Assembly (NCBI GenBank): GCA_031291295.1
Contig: JARLJI010000255.1
Coordinates: 1-56,849, forward strand
Origin: Rhodoferax sp.
Lineage (GTDB): Bacteria > Pseudomonadota > Gammaproteobacteria > Burkholderiales > Burkholderiaceae_C
DNA: 56,849 nucleotides
Direction: 5' to 3'
Both the position numbers and the translations under genes were made by a program. The notes beneath the pieces were generated by a model that did not search any database, was not told the DNA's origin, and saw only the letters and a list, made by a program, of their open reading frames with translations. Below, one piece after another: positions 8,096-17,628 of this stretch (position 1 is the stretch's first letter; each line of letters begins with the position of its first letter).

Positions 8096-9229
8096 GTGCA
8101 TAGGCTCCAGTTCCACTACACCCTTGGCCGCGCGCATGGAGCCAGCGGCCCCGCCTTGATCCGCAATACCCTGATCGATTTGCTGCAGGCCGTGGCGTTG
8201 CACGGTTCCATCTCGGCCGCGGCGCGCGGACTGGGCCTGTCGTACCGGCACGTCTGGGGTGAACTCAAACGCTGGGAGACCGAGCTCGGCAACGAGCTCA
8301 TCATCTGGGAAAAGGGCCAGCCGGCAACACTGAGCGAATTCGGGACTAAGCTGATGTGGGCCGAGCGCCAGGCGCAGGCGCGTCTGGCGCCGCAGATCGA
8401 GGCACTGCGCAGCGACCTGGAGCGCGCCTTCGCGGTGGCGTTCGACGACAGCGCCCACGTGCTGACGTTTTACGCCAGCCACGACACCGCCCTTGCCACC
8501 CTGCGCGACTATGCGCGGTCGCAGGAACCGCCGCGCGGCCCGCTGCACCTGGACATCCGCTTTACCGGCAGCGTGGATGCGATCCGCGCGCTCAACGAGG
8601 GCCGCTGCATGATGGCCGGCTTTCACACGCAGCTGCAACCCGGCGCGGGCTCGCTGGCCGAGCGCACCTACAAGCCGCTGCTGCAACCGGGCCTGCACAA
8701 GATCATCGGCTTTGCGCAGCGCACCCAGGGCTTGATGGTGGCCCCAGGCAACCCGCTGGGACTGGCTTGCCTGCAGGATTTGAAACGCACGGGCGCGCGC
8801 TTCGTGAACCGCGCGCTGGGGACGGGCACCCGCGTGGTCTTCGACGAGCTGCTGGCACAGGCCGGGCTCACGCCGGCCGACATCGCGGGTTACGACCACA
8901 CCGAACCGTCGCATGCCGCAGTGGCCCACACCGTGGCGGCCGGCCACGCCGATGCCGGACTGGGGATCGAAGTGGCCGCGCGCGCGCGCGGTCTGGGCTT
9001 CGTGCCCCTGGTGCAGGAGCGCTACCACCTGGTGTGCCTCAAGTCCGCCCTGGCGCAGCCCGGCCCGCAAGCGCTGCTGCAACTGTTGCGCAGCGCATCA
9101 TGGCAGACGCAACTCAATGCCATTGCCGGTTACCGCGCCGCGCAAAGTGGTGAGGTGCTGTCCATGCGCGAAGTGCTGCCTTGGTGGGACTACCGAAAGC
9201 CCAAAGCCCGGTCACACGCCGGCAGCTGA
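8096..9229 (+). CDS. Molybdate/tungstate-responsive regulator: ModE-type HTH fused to a periplasmic-binding-protein-like domain
   Basis: Predicted transcription regulator of 377 aa with a GTG start. Residues about 20-90 form a LysR/ModE winged helix (LLQAVALHGSISAAARGLGLSYRHVWGELK). Residues about 120-345 form a PBP-like sensor domain (SHDTALATLRDYA, FTGSVDAIRALNEGRCMMAGFH, GTGTRVVFDELLA), instead of the TOBE/MOP oxyanion-binding domains of E. coli ModE. It is divergent from the tup operon by 50 nt, so it probably senses tungstate or molybdate and controls tup. This is inference from architecture and position. Confidence 0.85.
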   Translation: MHRLQFHYTLGRAHGASGPALIRNTLIDLLQAVALHGSISAAARGLGLSYRHVWGELKRWETELGNELIIWEKGQPATLSEFGTKLMWAERQAQARLAPQIEALRSDLERAFAVAFDDSAHVLTFYASHDTALATLRDYARSQEPPRGPLHLDIRFTGSVDAIRALNEGRCMMAGFHTQLQPGAGSLAERTYKPLLQPGLHKIIGFAQRTQGLMVAPGNPLGLACLQDLKRTGARFVNRALGTGTRVVFDELLAQAGLTPADIAGYDHTEPSHAAVAHTVAAGHADAGLGIEVAARARGLGFVPLVQERYHLVCLKSALAQPGPQALLQLLRSASWQTQLNAIAGYRAAQSGEVLSMREVLPWWDYRKPKARSHAGS

Positions 9230-9239
9230 CACGCACGCG

Positions 9240-11384
9240 TCAGAAGTTCCCCGCAAAAAGCGCGCGCATCAGCCGGTCTTTCAGACCGTGGGCGTCCTGC
9301 AGTCCCATGCGCTCCAGATACCGTTCGGGCACTTCCCTGTGCGCCAGCGCCTGGCCCACCGTGGCATCGAGCAGGAGTTTGACCAGCGCCAGCGGATGCT
9401 CCACGGAATGCTGCAGCCTTGTCAGCGCGCCCACGATGGCCAGCTCATCGTCGGTGAAGTCGGTGCCCAGCGGAAAGTCGGGCAACAGCCCCGCATCGTG
9501 CCAGCGCTGCAGGCCGGCCTCGATCACGTCGGGCCGGTTGTTGCGCTGGGCATCCGGGATTTCATACTCGAGCTCGATCTTGCCGTTCAGCTTGGCCGTC
9601 GCTAAAAGCGCATCCTGAAAGCGCGAATCGGCGATGGCCAGCAGGCGCTTGATCACCTCGGCGTCGGTCTGGCCGCGCAGGTCGGCCACGCCGTACTCGG
9701 TGACCACGATGTCGCGCAGGTGCCGCGGAATCGTCGTATGGCCGTAGTTCCAGATGATGTTGGAGGCCACCTCGCCGTGTTTGCTACGCCAGGCGCGCAG
9801 CAGCAGGATCGAGCGCGCATCGGGCAGCGCGTGGCCCATGGCGACAAAGTTGTACTGGCCGCCGACACCGCTCACCATCTGGCCCGAATCCAGTCCGTCG
9901 GACACGGCGGCACCCAGCAGCGTCACCATCATGGTGGTGTTGATGAAGCGGCCCTTTTGGCGCTGCAGCCGCGCCAGCTCTTCATGCCCCAGCAATTCGT
10001 TGATAAAGCTGATGCGGCTCATATTGATGCGTTGCTTTTCCTGCGCCGGCATGTCGCGCAGCGCCTGGTAGAAGTCGCGCGGCCCCAGAAAAAAGCCGCC
10101 ATGCATGATGAAGGCGCCGCCGAGCATGGTGCCAAGGCAGACCTGGCACAGGCGCTCGAACCCCGGCCCCGGGGCCAGCGACGCGGGCAGCCTCTCGCCG
10201 GCCACCAGCAGCTCACCGTCAACCCACTGCACCCCAGATTTGAAAATGCCATGGTGCTTGAGAAAGGCGACGTCATCCAGCGTAAGTTCGGCACCGATGC
10301 GCCCCACCCTGCGCAGTTGCACCAGCGTCCGCGGCGTGATCTCGCGCCCGATGTATCCCCCGGACACGAGTCGCTGCAGTGCCAGGTCGTCATAGACTTC
10401 GCGGCGGATGATGCCCGCCTTGATCAGCCACAAAAAGCCGTTGACGAACATCTCCGAGCAGCCATACAGGCCTTGCTCGAACCGCGCCAGATCGCTGCCG
10501 GCCGGCAACATCGCCCCGAGGGCGGCCTGCAGGTCGCCGAGCATCTGCCGGTAGTCTGCGTTGTGCTGGTCGCGCACGATCAGCGCCTGCGCGATGCCGT
10601 CGCCCAGCGAGCCAATACCGATCTGCAGGGTGCCGGCGTCGGGCACCAGCGCACTGGCCCACAGCGCAATGGCATAGTCCTGTGCGTCCACCTTCATGTT
10701 CGGCGCGCCGAACGGGTCGTGCGTGCAGTGCGGGTCGTCGATCAGCACGTCGAACCGATCGACTGGAACCTGCGCATCGTTGGGCATGAACGGCATCTTG
10801 CGGTTGATCGCGCCCACCGCCAGGGGCTTGTTCTGCGTATCGCCCTCATACAGGTCCAGCAGGTCCAGCGTCACATCCGGATTGCTGGAGAGCGAGTAGC
10901 GCGGCTGTGGCCCCGACTCGTCCACGGCGATGGCCTGCGCCATCACATTGACGCCGTGCGCCTTCATGTCGCGCGCCGCGTGCGAATAGTTGCAATAGAT
11001 ATGGTGCTGCTGCGCTGGCGCGTTGCCGAGGTAGTCGCCGGTCTTCATGAAGAATTCATAGACCTCGATGTTCGGCGGCAGAGCCTGCCTGAGCGCATCG
11101 CCCGCATAGTCCAGATCGGGATAGTCGCCGAAGACACGCTCCGTGAACGGTTGCAGGAAGCGTTTTTCCAGGTCGCTGTGGCCGACGGGGCGCTGCAGCG
11201 ACAGCGCCGTGAAAATTTTCAGGTGCAGCGAAGGGTCGGCCTTCACGCGCCGGTAGAGCGCGTTGACCAGCGGGTTGGGCTTGCCGATGCCCAGCGGAAT
11301 GGCCAGCACGATGCGCGGGCCGGTCCGCGCCAGAATGTGCTCCACGGCGGCTTCAAGGGTTTGCAATCGGGTCGGCGGGTTCAT
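9240..11384 (-). CDS. Acetyl-CoA hydrolase/transferase family protein
   Basis: A 714-aa cytoplasmic enzyme of CoA-transferase family 1. The catalytic glutamate is expected in GLYGCSEMFVNG. The C-terminal half carries SGVGGQYNFVAMGHALPDARSILLLR and NIIWNYGHTTIPRHLRDIVVTEYGVADLRG, which match 4-hydroxybutyrate/succinyl-CoA:acetate CoA-transferases. At 714 aa it is longer than classical members (about 430-550 aa), as in the proteobacterial long form. It stands alone, convergent with the upstream regulator with a 10-nt gap. The acyl acceptor cannot be read from sequence. Confidence 0.88.
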   Translation of the reverse strand: MNPPTRLQTLEAAVEHILARTGPRIVLAIPLGIGKPNPLVNALYRRVKADPSLHLKIFTALSLQRPVGHSDLEKRFLQPFTERVFGDYPDLDYAGDALRQALPPNIEVYEFFMKTGDYLGNAPAQQHHIYCNYSHAARDMKAHGVNVMAQAIAVDESGPQPRYSLSSNPDVTLDLLDLYEGDTQNKPLAVGAINRKMPFMPNDAQVPVDRFDVLIDDPHCTHDPFGAPNMKVDAQDYAIALWASALVPDAGTLQIGIGSLGDGIAQALIVRDQHNADYRQMLGDLQAALGAMLPAGSDLARFEQGLYGCSEMFVNGFLWLIKAGIIRREVYDDLALQRLVSGGYIGREITPRTLVQLRRVGRIGAELTLDDVAFLKHHGIFKSGVQWVDGELLVAGERLPASLAPGPGFERLCQVCLGTMLGGAFIMHGGFFLGPRDFYQALRDMPAQEKQRINMSRISFINELLGHEELARLQRQKGRFINTTMMVTLLGAAVSDGLDSGQMVSGVGGQYNFVAMGHALPDARSILLLRAWRSKHGEVASNIIWNYGHTTIPRHLRDIVVTEYGVADLRGQTDAEVIKRLLAIADSRFQDALLATAKLNGKIELEYEIPDAQRNNRPDVIEAGLQRWHDAGLLPDFPLGTDFTDDELAIVGALTRLQHSVEHPLALVKLLLDATVGQALAHREVPERYLERMGLQDAHGLKDRLMRALFAGNF

Positions 11385-11422
11385 CGTGTCTCCTCGTCAT
11401 TAGCCACGACTGTAGCGCCGAC

Positions 11423-12676
11423 TCAAGCCGCGCAAGACCGAAACCCGACAAACCCGTCGTCGCGCGCGGGCAGCGCAAAGCCGCGAAACTTGGGGTGCTT
11501 CATGCGCGCACGGGTGGCAAACGAGGCACCACGCAGCACCCGGGCCAGTCCGAACCACGGCAACGAGTACTGTTCCCACGGATCAGCGCTGAAGCCGGGC
11601 CAGGGTTTGAGCGTGCCGGCCGTCCATTCGTGCACGTCGCCCCAGCGAAAGCCGCGCCCCACCGCCGTGTGAGCGGCGACCTCCCACTCCACCTCGGTCG
11701 GCAGCCGGCGCCCGGCCCAGCGGCACCAGGCATCGGCCTCCCACCAGCTCATGTGCATGGCCAGCTGGTTGCCGGCCATGCGTGCCGGTTTGCCAAAGCG
11801 GGTTTGCATGACGGCCCCGCTGGCCACGCCGATCTGGTCGACGTAGCGCGGGCCGCGCCGGCCGTCGGCTTGCGCCAGCGCCTGCAGCCAGTCCCAGCCC
11901 TGAGGCTGCCACAGCTCCGGCCGGTCATAGCCGCCATCGTCGACAAACTCCACCAGTTGCGCCCAGGTCACGGGCTGCGCATCGATTTCGAACTCGGGCA
12001 CGGGCACTTCATGGGCCGGCTTTTCGTTGTCGAAGGCAAACCCGCCGGGCGCCGAGCCCAGCATCCAGCGGGTCGCAGGAACCAGCAGCGGCTCGCGCAC
12101 CGGCAGCCCGCCCAGTGCGTCGATCGGCAGGGCAATGCCCAGCGTCTGCGCCATCGTGATCAATTGCTCGCCGCGCAAATCTTCGTGAAACAGCGCCAAG
12201 CGGTAGAAGTACAGCGCCTGATCCTCGTCCGGGGCCTTTTCCAGCAGCTCCAGCGTGCCCTCCAGCGTGTCGAGCATGTAGGCCCGGGTGGCGGCCAGGT
12301 CGGGCAAGTCCAGCGTCCAGCGATCGGCCGGTGCCGCCTGCTGCGGGTTCCACCAGCGGTCGGCCTGCGGCTCGATCGAGGCCAGGCGCGTGGGCTCGTG
12401 CGGACAGGCACTGCCCAGTGCGCGCTGCGTATTGCGGGCAATCCAGAACTCGGCAAACCAGCCGATGTGGCCCGCCACCCAGGCCAGCGGCTCGACCTCG
12501 GCAGACTGGGACACTACTATTTTTGTAGCACCCAGCACTGTCTCATACAGGGCCAGCAGGTATAAAGTGTGATTGCGAGCATCCATCAGCGCGAGCGACA
12601 GCAGGTCGCGCCCGGCCCGGCGCATGTCGGGCGAATCGATCGAGGCGGGGCTGGCTTGGGGGTAGGCAGATGGCAT
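11423..12676 (-). CDS. senA: EgtB-like sulfoxide/selenoxide synthase, SenA (selenoneine synthase) type
   Basis: Non-haem iron oxygenase of 417 aa. The N-terminal DinB-like domain (about 20-180) has metal-ligand candidates in WVAGHIGWF and in LALFHEDLRGEQ. The C-terminal formylglycine-generating-enzyme-like domain spans about 190-415 (MSWWEADAWCRWAGRRLPTEVEWE, RVLRGASF). EgtB makes the ergothioneine C-S bond; SenA makes the analogous C-Se bond from a selenosugar. SenA is preferred over EgtB because the gene is divergent from selD with only 16 nt between starts, as in described sen loci. No egtD and no glycosyltransferase senB are in the window. A repeat copy (12514-12566) lies in the DinB region. 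The true start may lie slightly inside (Met18). Confidence 0.78.
   Translation of the reverse strand: MPSAYPQASPASIDSPDMRRAGRDLLSLALMDARNHTLYLLALYETVLGATKIVVSQSAEVEPLAWVAGHIGWFAEFWIARNTQRALGSACPHEPTRLASIEPQADRWWNPQQAAPADRWTLDLPDLAATRAYMLDTLEGTLELLEKAPDEDQALYFYRLALFHEDLRGEQLITMAQTLGIALPIDALGGLPVREPLLVPATRWMLGSAPGGFAFDNEKPAHEVPVPEFEIDAQPVTWAQLVEFVDDGGYDRPELWQPQGWDWLQALAQADGRRGPRYVDQIGVASGAVMQTRFGKPARMAGNQLAMHMSWWEADAWCRWAGRRLPTEVEWEVAAHTAVGRGFRWGDVHEWTAGTLKPWPGFSADPWEQYSLPWFGLARVLRGASFATRARMKHPKFRGFALPARDDGFVGFRSCAA
12514..12566 (+). repeat. Interspersed repeat (17-nt core plus tail), copy in senA
   Basis: Core CTACTATTTTTGTAGC (12514-12529), tail through CAGGGCCAGCAGG. In frame in the DinB-like domain of SenA (LLALYETVLGATKIVV region). 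Confidence 0.6.
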
Positions 12677-12692
12677 TGCTTATTATTCACCC
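12677..12692. promoter_or_regulatory. Very short divergent gap between senA and selD
   Basis: Only 16 nt, AT-rich for this genome, separate the two annotated ATG codons. Promoters must overlap the coding regions, or senA starts further inside. Neither start has a clear Shine-Dalgarno sequence. Confidence 0.4.
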
Positions 12693-13745
12693 ATGTCTGA
12701 ACCCACGAAACCCGTCCCCCGTTTAACTTCGCTCTCGCATGGCGGGGGCTGCGGCTGCAAGATTGCGCCCGGCGTGCTGAGCGATATCCTGAAGAACACC
12801 GCCGGTTTTGCAATGCCCAAGGAATTGCTGGTGGGCATTGAAACCTCTGACGATGCCGCGGTGTACCAGCTCAATGACGAGCAGGCCCTGATCGCCACGA
12901 CCGATTTCTTCATGCCCATCGTGGACGATCCCTACGATTTTGGCCGCATTGCCGCCACCAACGCGATCAGCGATGTCTATGCCATGGGCGGCACGCCCAT
13001 CATGGCGCTGGGGCTGGTCGGCATGCCGATCAATGTGCTGCCGATCGACACCATTGGCGCCATCCTGCGCGGCGGGCGCGATGTCTGCCGTGACGCGGGC
13101 ATCCCGATCGCGGGCGGTCACACCATCGACTCGGTCGAGCCGATCTACGGCCTGGTGGTGCTGGGCCTGGTGCACCCGTCGCGCGTCAAGCGCAATTCGG
13201 CCGCGCAGGCGGGCGACGTGCTGATCCTGGGCAAACCGCTGGGCGTGGGCATCCTGTCGGCGGCGCTCAAGAAAGAGCAGCTCAGCACCGAGGGCTATGC
13301 GCAGATGATCGCCATCACGACCCAGTTGAACAAGCCGGGCGTTGAACTGGCGGCGCTCGAGGGCGTGCACGCGCTGACCGACATCACCGGCTTCGGACTG
13401 GCGGGCCACGTGCTGGAAATGGCACGCGGCGCCGGCCTGCAGGCACAGATCGCCTGGGCCCGCGTGCCGCTGATCGAGGGCGTGCGTGCCCTGGCAGATG
13501 CCGGCGTGGTCACGGGCGCGTCAGGGCGCAACTGGGCCAGCTACGGGCACGAGGTGACGCTGGCGCCGCACCTGCGGGAGGTAGACCGCGCACTGTTGTC
13601 CGACCCGCAAACCAGCGGCGGTCTGCTGGTGGCCTGCGCACCGGCCCACGCGCAGCAGGTGCTGGACATTTTTGCCCAGGCCGGCTTTGCGCGCGCTGCG
13701 GTCATCGGGCAGATGGCATCGGGCGCGGGATTGGCCGTCGCCTGA
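12693..13745 (+). CDS. selD: Selenide, water dikinase (selenophosphate synthetase) SelD
   Basis: A 350-aa enzyme that makes selenophosphate from selenide and ATP. The catalytic GGGCGCKI motif (about 18-25) has cysteine, not selenocysteine, at the active site. DDAAVYQLNDEQALIATTDFFMPIVDDPYDFGRIAATNAISDVYAMGG in outline is the AIRS-type ATP-binding core. Selenophosphate serves SenA/SenB selenosugar synthesis, tRNA 2-selenouridine and selenocysteine; only SenA is nearby, suggesting coupling to selenoneine. Confidence 0.95.
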   Translation: MSEPTKPVPRLTSLSHGGGCGCKIAPGVLSDILKNTAGFAMPKELLVGIETSDDAAVYQLNDEQALIATTDFFMPIVDDPYDFGRIAATNAISDVYAMGGTPIMALGLVGMPINVLPIDTIGAILRGGRDVCRDAGIPIAGGHTIDSVEPIYGLVVLGLVHPSRVKRNSAAQAGDVLILGKPLGVGILSAALKKEQLSTEGYAQMIAITTQLNKPGVELAALEGVHALTDITGFGLAGHVLEMARGAGLQAQIAWARVPLIEGVRALADAGVVTGASGRNWASYGHEVTLAPHLREVDRALLSDPQTSGGLLVACAPAHAQQVLDIFAQAGFARAAVIGQMASGAGLAVA

Positions 13746-13842
13746 CGGCCTTGCACCGCGCCGCCCCCGCACGCAAGAGGGTTGTTGCCAGATGTAAAAT
13801 CGCCGGCTTGCCTTTCTACTTGCATTCATAAAGGATCTTGAG

Positions 13843-15000
13843 ATGAGAAAAACCCCTTTTGCAACTTCGCTGATGGCGCTGGCGCTCGCCGCCACCTTTG
13901 GCGCCAGCGCCTACGCGGCCGACATCAAAATCGGCATGGCCGAGGCCCTGTCGGGCGGTGCCGCGCAATACGGCATTTCCATCCGCAACGGCTTCCAGCT
14001 CGCTGCCGATGAGATCAATGCCGCGGGCGGCGTGAATGGCGACAAGTTGCAACTCGTGATTGAAGACGAACAGGGCAAGAAGGAAGAAGCCATCAACGTC
14101 TTCAAGAAACTGATCTTCCAGGACAAGGTGCTGATGGTGTTCGGCCCCACGCTGTCGAACTCGGCCCAGGCGGCCGACCCGATCGCCCAGGCCGCCAAGA
14201 CCGTGGCCTTTGGCACGTCCAACACGGCCGACGGCATCACCTCGATTGGCGACTACGTGTTCCGCAATTCGGTGACCGAAGCTGACGTGCTGCCCGAGAC
14301 CCTCAAGATGGCCGTGAAGAAGTCCGGCATCAAGAAGGTTGCCGTGATGTACGGCAACGACGACGTGTTCACCAAGAGCGGCTATGACAACTTCAAGAAA
14401 GCGCTCGAAGACCTGAAGATTCCGGTCACCACCACGGAAACCTTCGCCAAGGGCGACGTCGATTTCAAGGCCCAGCTGACCAAGATCAAGGCCGGCAACC
14501 CGGACGCGATCGTGCTGTCGGCCCTGTTGGCCGAAGGCGCGCCCATCATGGTGCAGGCGCGCCAGGTCGGCCTGAATGTGCCGTTCATCGGCGGCAATGG
14601 CATGAACTCGGTCAAGGTGTTCGATCTGGCCAAGGGCAGCTCGGACGGTCTGTACGTGGGCAGCCCCTGGTCGATCGAGAACCAGGCCGATGCGAACCGC
14701 AAGTTCGTGGTGGCCTACACCTCCAAGTTCAAGACCGCGCCTGACCAGTTCGCGGCCCAGTCCTACGACGCCATGCACATCCTGGTGCAGGCGCTCAAGC
14801 AGGTCAAGCTCAGCGGCGACCTGGCCGCCGACCGCAGCGCGCTGCGCAATGCGCTGCCCAACGTCAAGTGGACCGGTGCCACCGGCGCCTTCCAGTTCCA
14901 CCGTGCTGTCGACAAGGCTGGAAAGCCCGCCGGTTATGACGCGCAACAAAAGGCGATCGTCAGCGTGACGAAGGGCGGCAAATTCTCGATCGAGAAATAA
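13843..15000 (+). CDS. ABC transporter substrate-binding protein, branched-chain amino acid (LivK) type
   Basis: Periplasmic binding protein of 385 aa, specificity subunit of importer 2. Signal peptide ASAYA/ADIKIG (cut about residue 25). Peripla_BP_6 features include SGGAAQYGISIRNGFQLAADEIN and GGVNGDKLQLVIEDEQGK. Upstream, AAGGAT precedes the ATG. A strong terminator (15017-15046) follows, so the binding protein is probably made in excess of the membrane subunits encoded downstream. Protein sequence is clearly different from the importer 1 binding protein, so the ligands likely differ. Confidence 0.92.
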   Translation: MRKTPFATSLMALALAATFGASAYAADIKIGMAEALSGGAAQYGISIRNGFQLAADEINAAGGVNGDKLQLVIEDEQGKKEEAINVFKKLIFQDKVLMVFGPTLSNSAQAADPIAQAAKTVAFGTSNTADGITSIGDYVFRNSVTEADVLPETLKMAVKKSGIKKVAVMYGNDDVFTKSGYDNFKKALEDLKIPVTTTETFAKGDVDFKAQLTKIKAGNPDAIVLSALLAEGAPIMVQARQVGLNVPFIGGNGMNSVKVFDLAKGSSDGLYVGSPWSIENQADANRKFVVAYTSKFKTAPDQFAAQSYDAMHILVQALKQVKLSGDLAADRSALRNALPNVKWTGATGAFQFHRAVDKAGKPAGYDAQQKAIVSVTKGGKFSIEK

Positions 15001-15016
15001 TTGCAGTAGTCCGTCA

Positions 15017-15046
15017 GGCGGCGCGACCCTTCGCGCCGTCTTTTTT
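15017..15046 (+). terminator. Intrinsic terminator/attenuator between livK and livH
   Basis: A 10-bp GC-rich stem (arms 15017-15026 and 15031-15040, loop CCCT) is followed by six T. As livHMGF follow on the same strand, it probably terminates part of the transcripts and raises binding protein over permease. Confidence 0.8.
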
Positions 15047-15087
15047 CTTGCCGGCGCACTAGTGCGCCTTGTCCGGGACACCCCATC

Positions 15088-15969
15088 GTGCTGGAACAGC
15101 AACTTGTCAATGCCTTGTCGCTCGGGAGCGTTTACGCCCTGTTTGCGCTGGGCTTCACCCTGATTTTTGGCGTCCTGGGCGTCATCAACCTGTCACATGG
15201 TGCGGTCTATATGGTCGGCGCGTACGCGGCGGAACAGGCCGTGACGCACCTCGCGTTGCCGCTATGGGGCGCGCTGCTGTTCGCCTTCGTATTCAGTGGC
15301 CTTGTGGGCCTGCTCATCGACGTCCTGGTGCTGCGCCCGCTGCGCGCACGCAATGCCCCGCACCTGATTCCGATGATCGCCACCATTGGCGTGGGCATCA
15401 TCCTGACCAACGGCATCCAGGGTATTTTTGGCGCAGAGAACTTGCGCTTTCCGCTGGGCCTGGTGCCGGACACCAGCTTGAGCCTGGGCGGCGTGAGCCT
15501 GACTGCCCTTGAACTTGGCATCATCCTGCTGTCCTTCGTGCTGATGGCGCTGCTGCTGCTGGCCCTCAAGAAGACTCAGCTCGGACGCGCGCTGCGCGCC
15601 ATTGCCGAATCGCCCAAGGCGGCCTACCTGCTGGGCATCAACGTCGAGGGCTTGTTCTACCTCACCTCCTTTGTCGCGGCCGGGCTCGGCGGCGTAGCCG
15701 GCGTGTTGATCGGCCTGTCTTCCAATGCCCTGTACCCGCTGATGGGCAAGTCCATGCTGGAAAAAGGCATTGCCGTGATCATCCTGGGCGGCATGGGCGA
15801 CATCCGCGGCGCGCTCATCGGCGGCCTGTTCCTGGGCTTTGCCGAGGTGCTGTCGGTGGCCTATATCGGCTCGAGCATGCGTGACGCCGTGGCCTTCGGC
15901 CTGCTCTTCCTGATTTTGCTGGTGCGGCCCAAGGGGCTGTTCGGCACCCTGCTAGAGCGCAAAGTCTGA
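15088..15969 (+). CDS. livH: Branched-chain-type ABC transporter permease LivH
   Basis: Inner-membrane permease of 293 aa, importer 2, GTG start (MLEQQLVNALSLGSVYALFA). It has the LivH hallmark TLIFGVLGVINLSHGAVYM and the C-terminal coupling loop GGMGDIRGALIGGLFLG. It lies two bases before livM. Confidence 0.93.
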   Translation: MLEQQLVNALSLGSVYALFALGFTLIFGVLGVINLSHGAVYMVGAYAAEQAVTHLALPLWGALLFAFVFSGLVGLLIDVLVLRPLRARNAPHLIPMIATIGVGIILTNGIQGIFGAENLRFPLGLVPDTSLSLGGVSLTALELGIILLSFVLMALLLLALKKTQLGRALRAIAESPKAAYLLGINVEGLFYLTSFVAAGLGGVAGVLIGLSSNALYPLMGKSMLEKGIAVIILGGMGDIRGALIGGLFLGFAEVLSVAYIGSSMRDAVAFGLLFLILLVRPKGLFGTLLERKV

Positions 15970-15971
15970 TC

Positions 15972-16835
15972 ATGGACTGGTTCAACAACTTCTGGTCGAT
16001 CTACAGCAACCTGGTGCTCTCGCTGGGTACCAATGCTTTGCTGGCCCTGTCCATCTACCTGACGCTCGCGTGCGGCATGCTGGCCATCGCCAACGCGGCG
16101 TTCATGGGCATCGGGGCCTATACCTCGGCGCTGCTGACGATGAACTACGGCGTGCCGTTCCCGGCCGCGCTGGCCGCCGGCATGGCCGCACCCGCGCTCA
16201 TGGCCTTCATCATCGGCAAGCCCACGCTGCGGCTGTCGGGCGTGTACCTGGCGATGGCAACGCTGGCCTTTGGCGAGGTGGTGCGCATTGCGCTGCTCAA
16301 CGCCGACTCCATCACGGGCGGCGCGCTCGGGCTCAACGGCATCCCGCAGTTGACCCAGTGGTGGCATGTGGCGCTGGCGCTGCTGCTCACGCTGGCGCTG
16401 CTCTGGCGGCTGCGCCACTCGCGCGTCGGACGCGCTTTCGAGTCGATCAAGGAAGACGAAACCGCGGCGGGCCTGATGGGCATCGACGTGGGCGCCTACA
16501 AAATGTTGGCGTTCGTGCTGGGCAGCGCCATTGCGGGCCTGGCCGGGGCGCTCAACGCCCACCTGACCTTTTTCATCGGCCCGAGCGAATACGGCTTCGA
16601 CCGCGCGGTGGACATTCTCACCATGGCCATCCTCGGCGGCATCGGCAACCTGGGCGGCCCCGTGATCGGCGCCGTGATCCTCACGCTGCTGCCGGAGCTG
16701 CTGCGCGCACTCCAGGACTTCCGGGGCGTCGTCAACGGCTTCATCCTGGTGCTGATCGTGCTATTCCTGCCCAAGGGCATCTGGGATCCGGCCCGCTTCC
16801 GCCAGTGGTTCGGCAAACGCGGGGGGCGCATATGA
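15972..16835 (+). CDS. livM: Branched-chain-type ABC transporter permease LivM
   Basis: Inner-membrane permease of 287 aa, importer 2. LivM motifs include ACGMLAIANAAFMGIGAYTSA, KPTLRLSGVYLAMATLAFGE and the coupling loop ILGGIGNLGGPVIGAV. The stop overlaps the livG start (ATGA at 16832-16835). Confidence 0.93.
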   Translation: MDWFNNFWSIYSNLVLSLGTNALLALSIYLTLACGMLAIANAAFMGIGAYTSALLTMNYGVPFPAALAAGMAAPALMAFIIGKPTLRLSGVYLAMATLAFGEVVRIALLNADSITGGALGLNGIPQLTQWWHVALALLLTLALLWRLRHSRVGRAFESIKEDETAAGLMGIDVGAYKMLAFVLGSAIAGLAGALNAHLTFFIGPSEYGFDRAVDILTMAILGGIGNLGGPVIGAVILTLLPELLRALQDFRGVVNGFILVLIVLFLPKGIWDPARFRQWFGKRGGRI

Positions 16836-17628
16836 GCACCTTGCTAAGGCTGGACGCACTGTCGCGCCACTTTGGTGGCCTCAAGGTGCTGCAGGATGTG
16901 AACCTGGAGATTGCGCAGGGCGGCATCTTTGGCCTGATCGGCCCCAACGGCGCCGGCAAGACCACGGTGTTCAACCTGATCACCGGCCTGCTGCCGCCCA
17001 CCGGCGGGCGCATCGAGTTCAACGGACAGGATCTGGCGGGGCGCACCCCGCACGACATCACGCGCCTGGGGCTGGCCCGCACCTTCCAGAACATCCGCCT
17101 GTTCAAGGACATGTCGCTGCTGGAGAACGTCATGGTCGGCTTCCATGCACAGCTCAAATATGGCTCGCTCGGCCTGCTGGCCAGCTCCGGGCTGTTTCGC
17201 AGCGAGGAGCGCCGGGCCCGCGCGCGCGCGCACGAGCTGCTGTCGTGGGTCAAGCTCGACCACAAGGCGAGCGACAAGGCCGACAACCTCTCCTATGGCG
17301 AGCAGCGCAAGCTTGAGCTGGCGCGTGCGCTGGCCACGAATCCCAAACTGCTGCTGCTGGACGAGCCGGTGGCCGGCATGAACAGCAGCGAAAAAGTCGA
17401 GCTGATGGTGGAGATCCGCAACATCAGCGAGCGCGGCTACACGATTTTCATGATTGAACACGACATGCGCTTTGTGATGGGGCTGTGCCAGGACATCGCC
17501 GTGCTGAATTTTGGCCGCATCATTGCGCGCGGCACACCCGACGCGATCCGCAACGACCCGCAGGTGATCGAGGCCTACCTGGGCCGCGAAGAAGACGAAG
17601 CCAGCCTGGACGCCACGGGAGCAGCAGC

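Noticed and set aside
9720..11672. 650-codon plus-strand frame opposite the acetyl-CoA hydrolase gene
   Set aside because: Antisense shadow with no recognisable domain.
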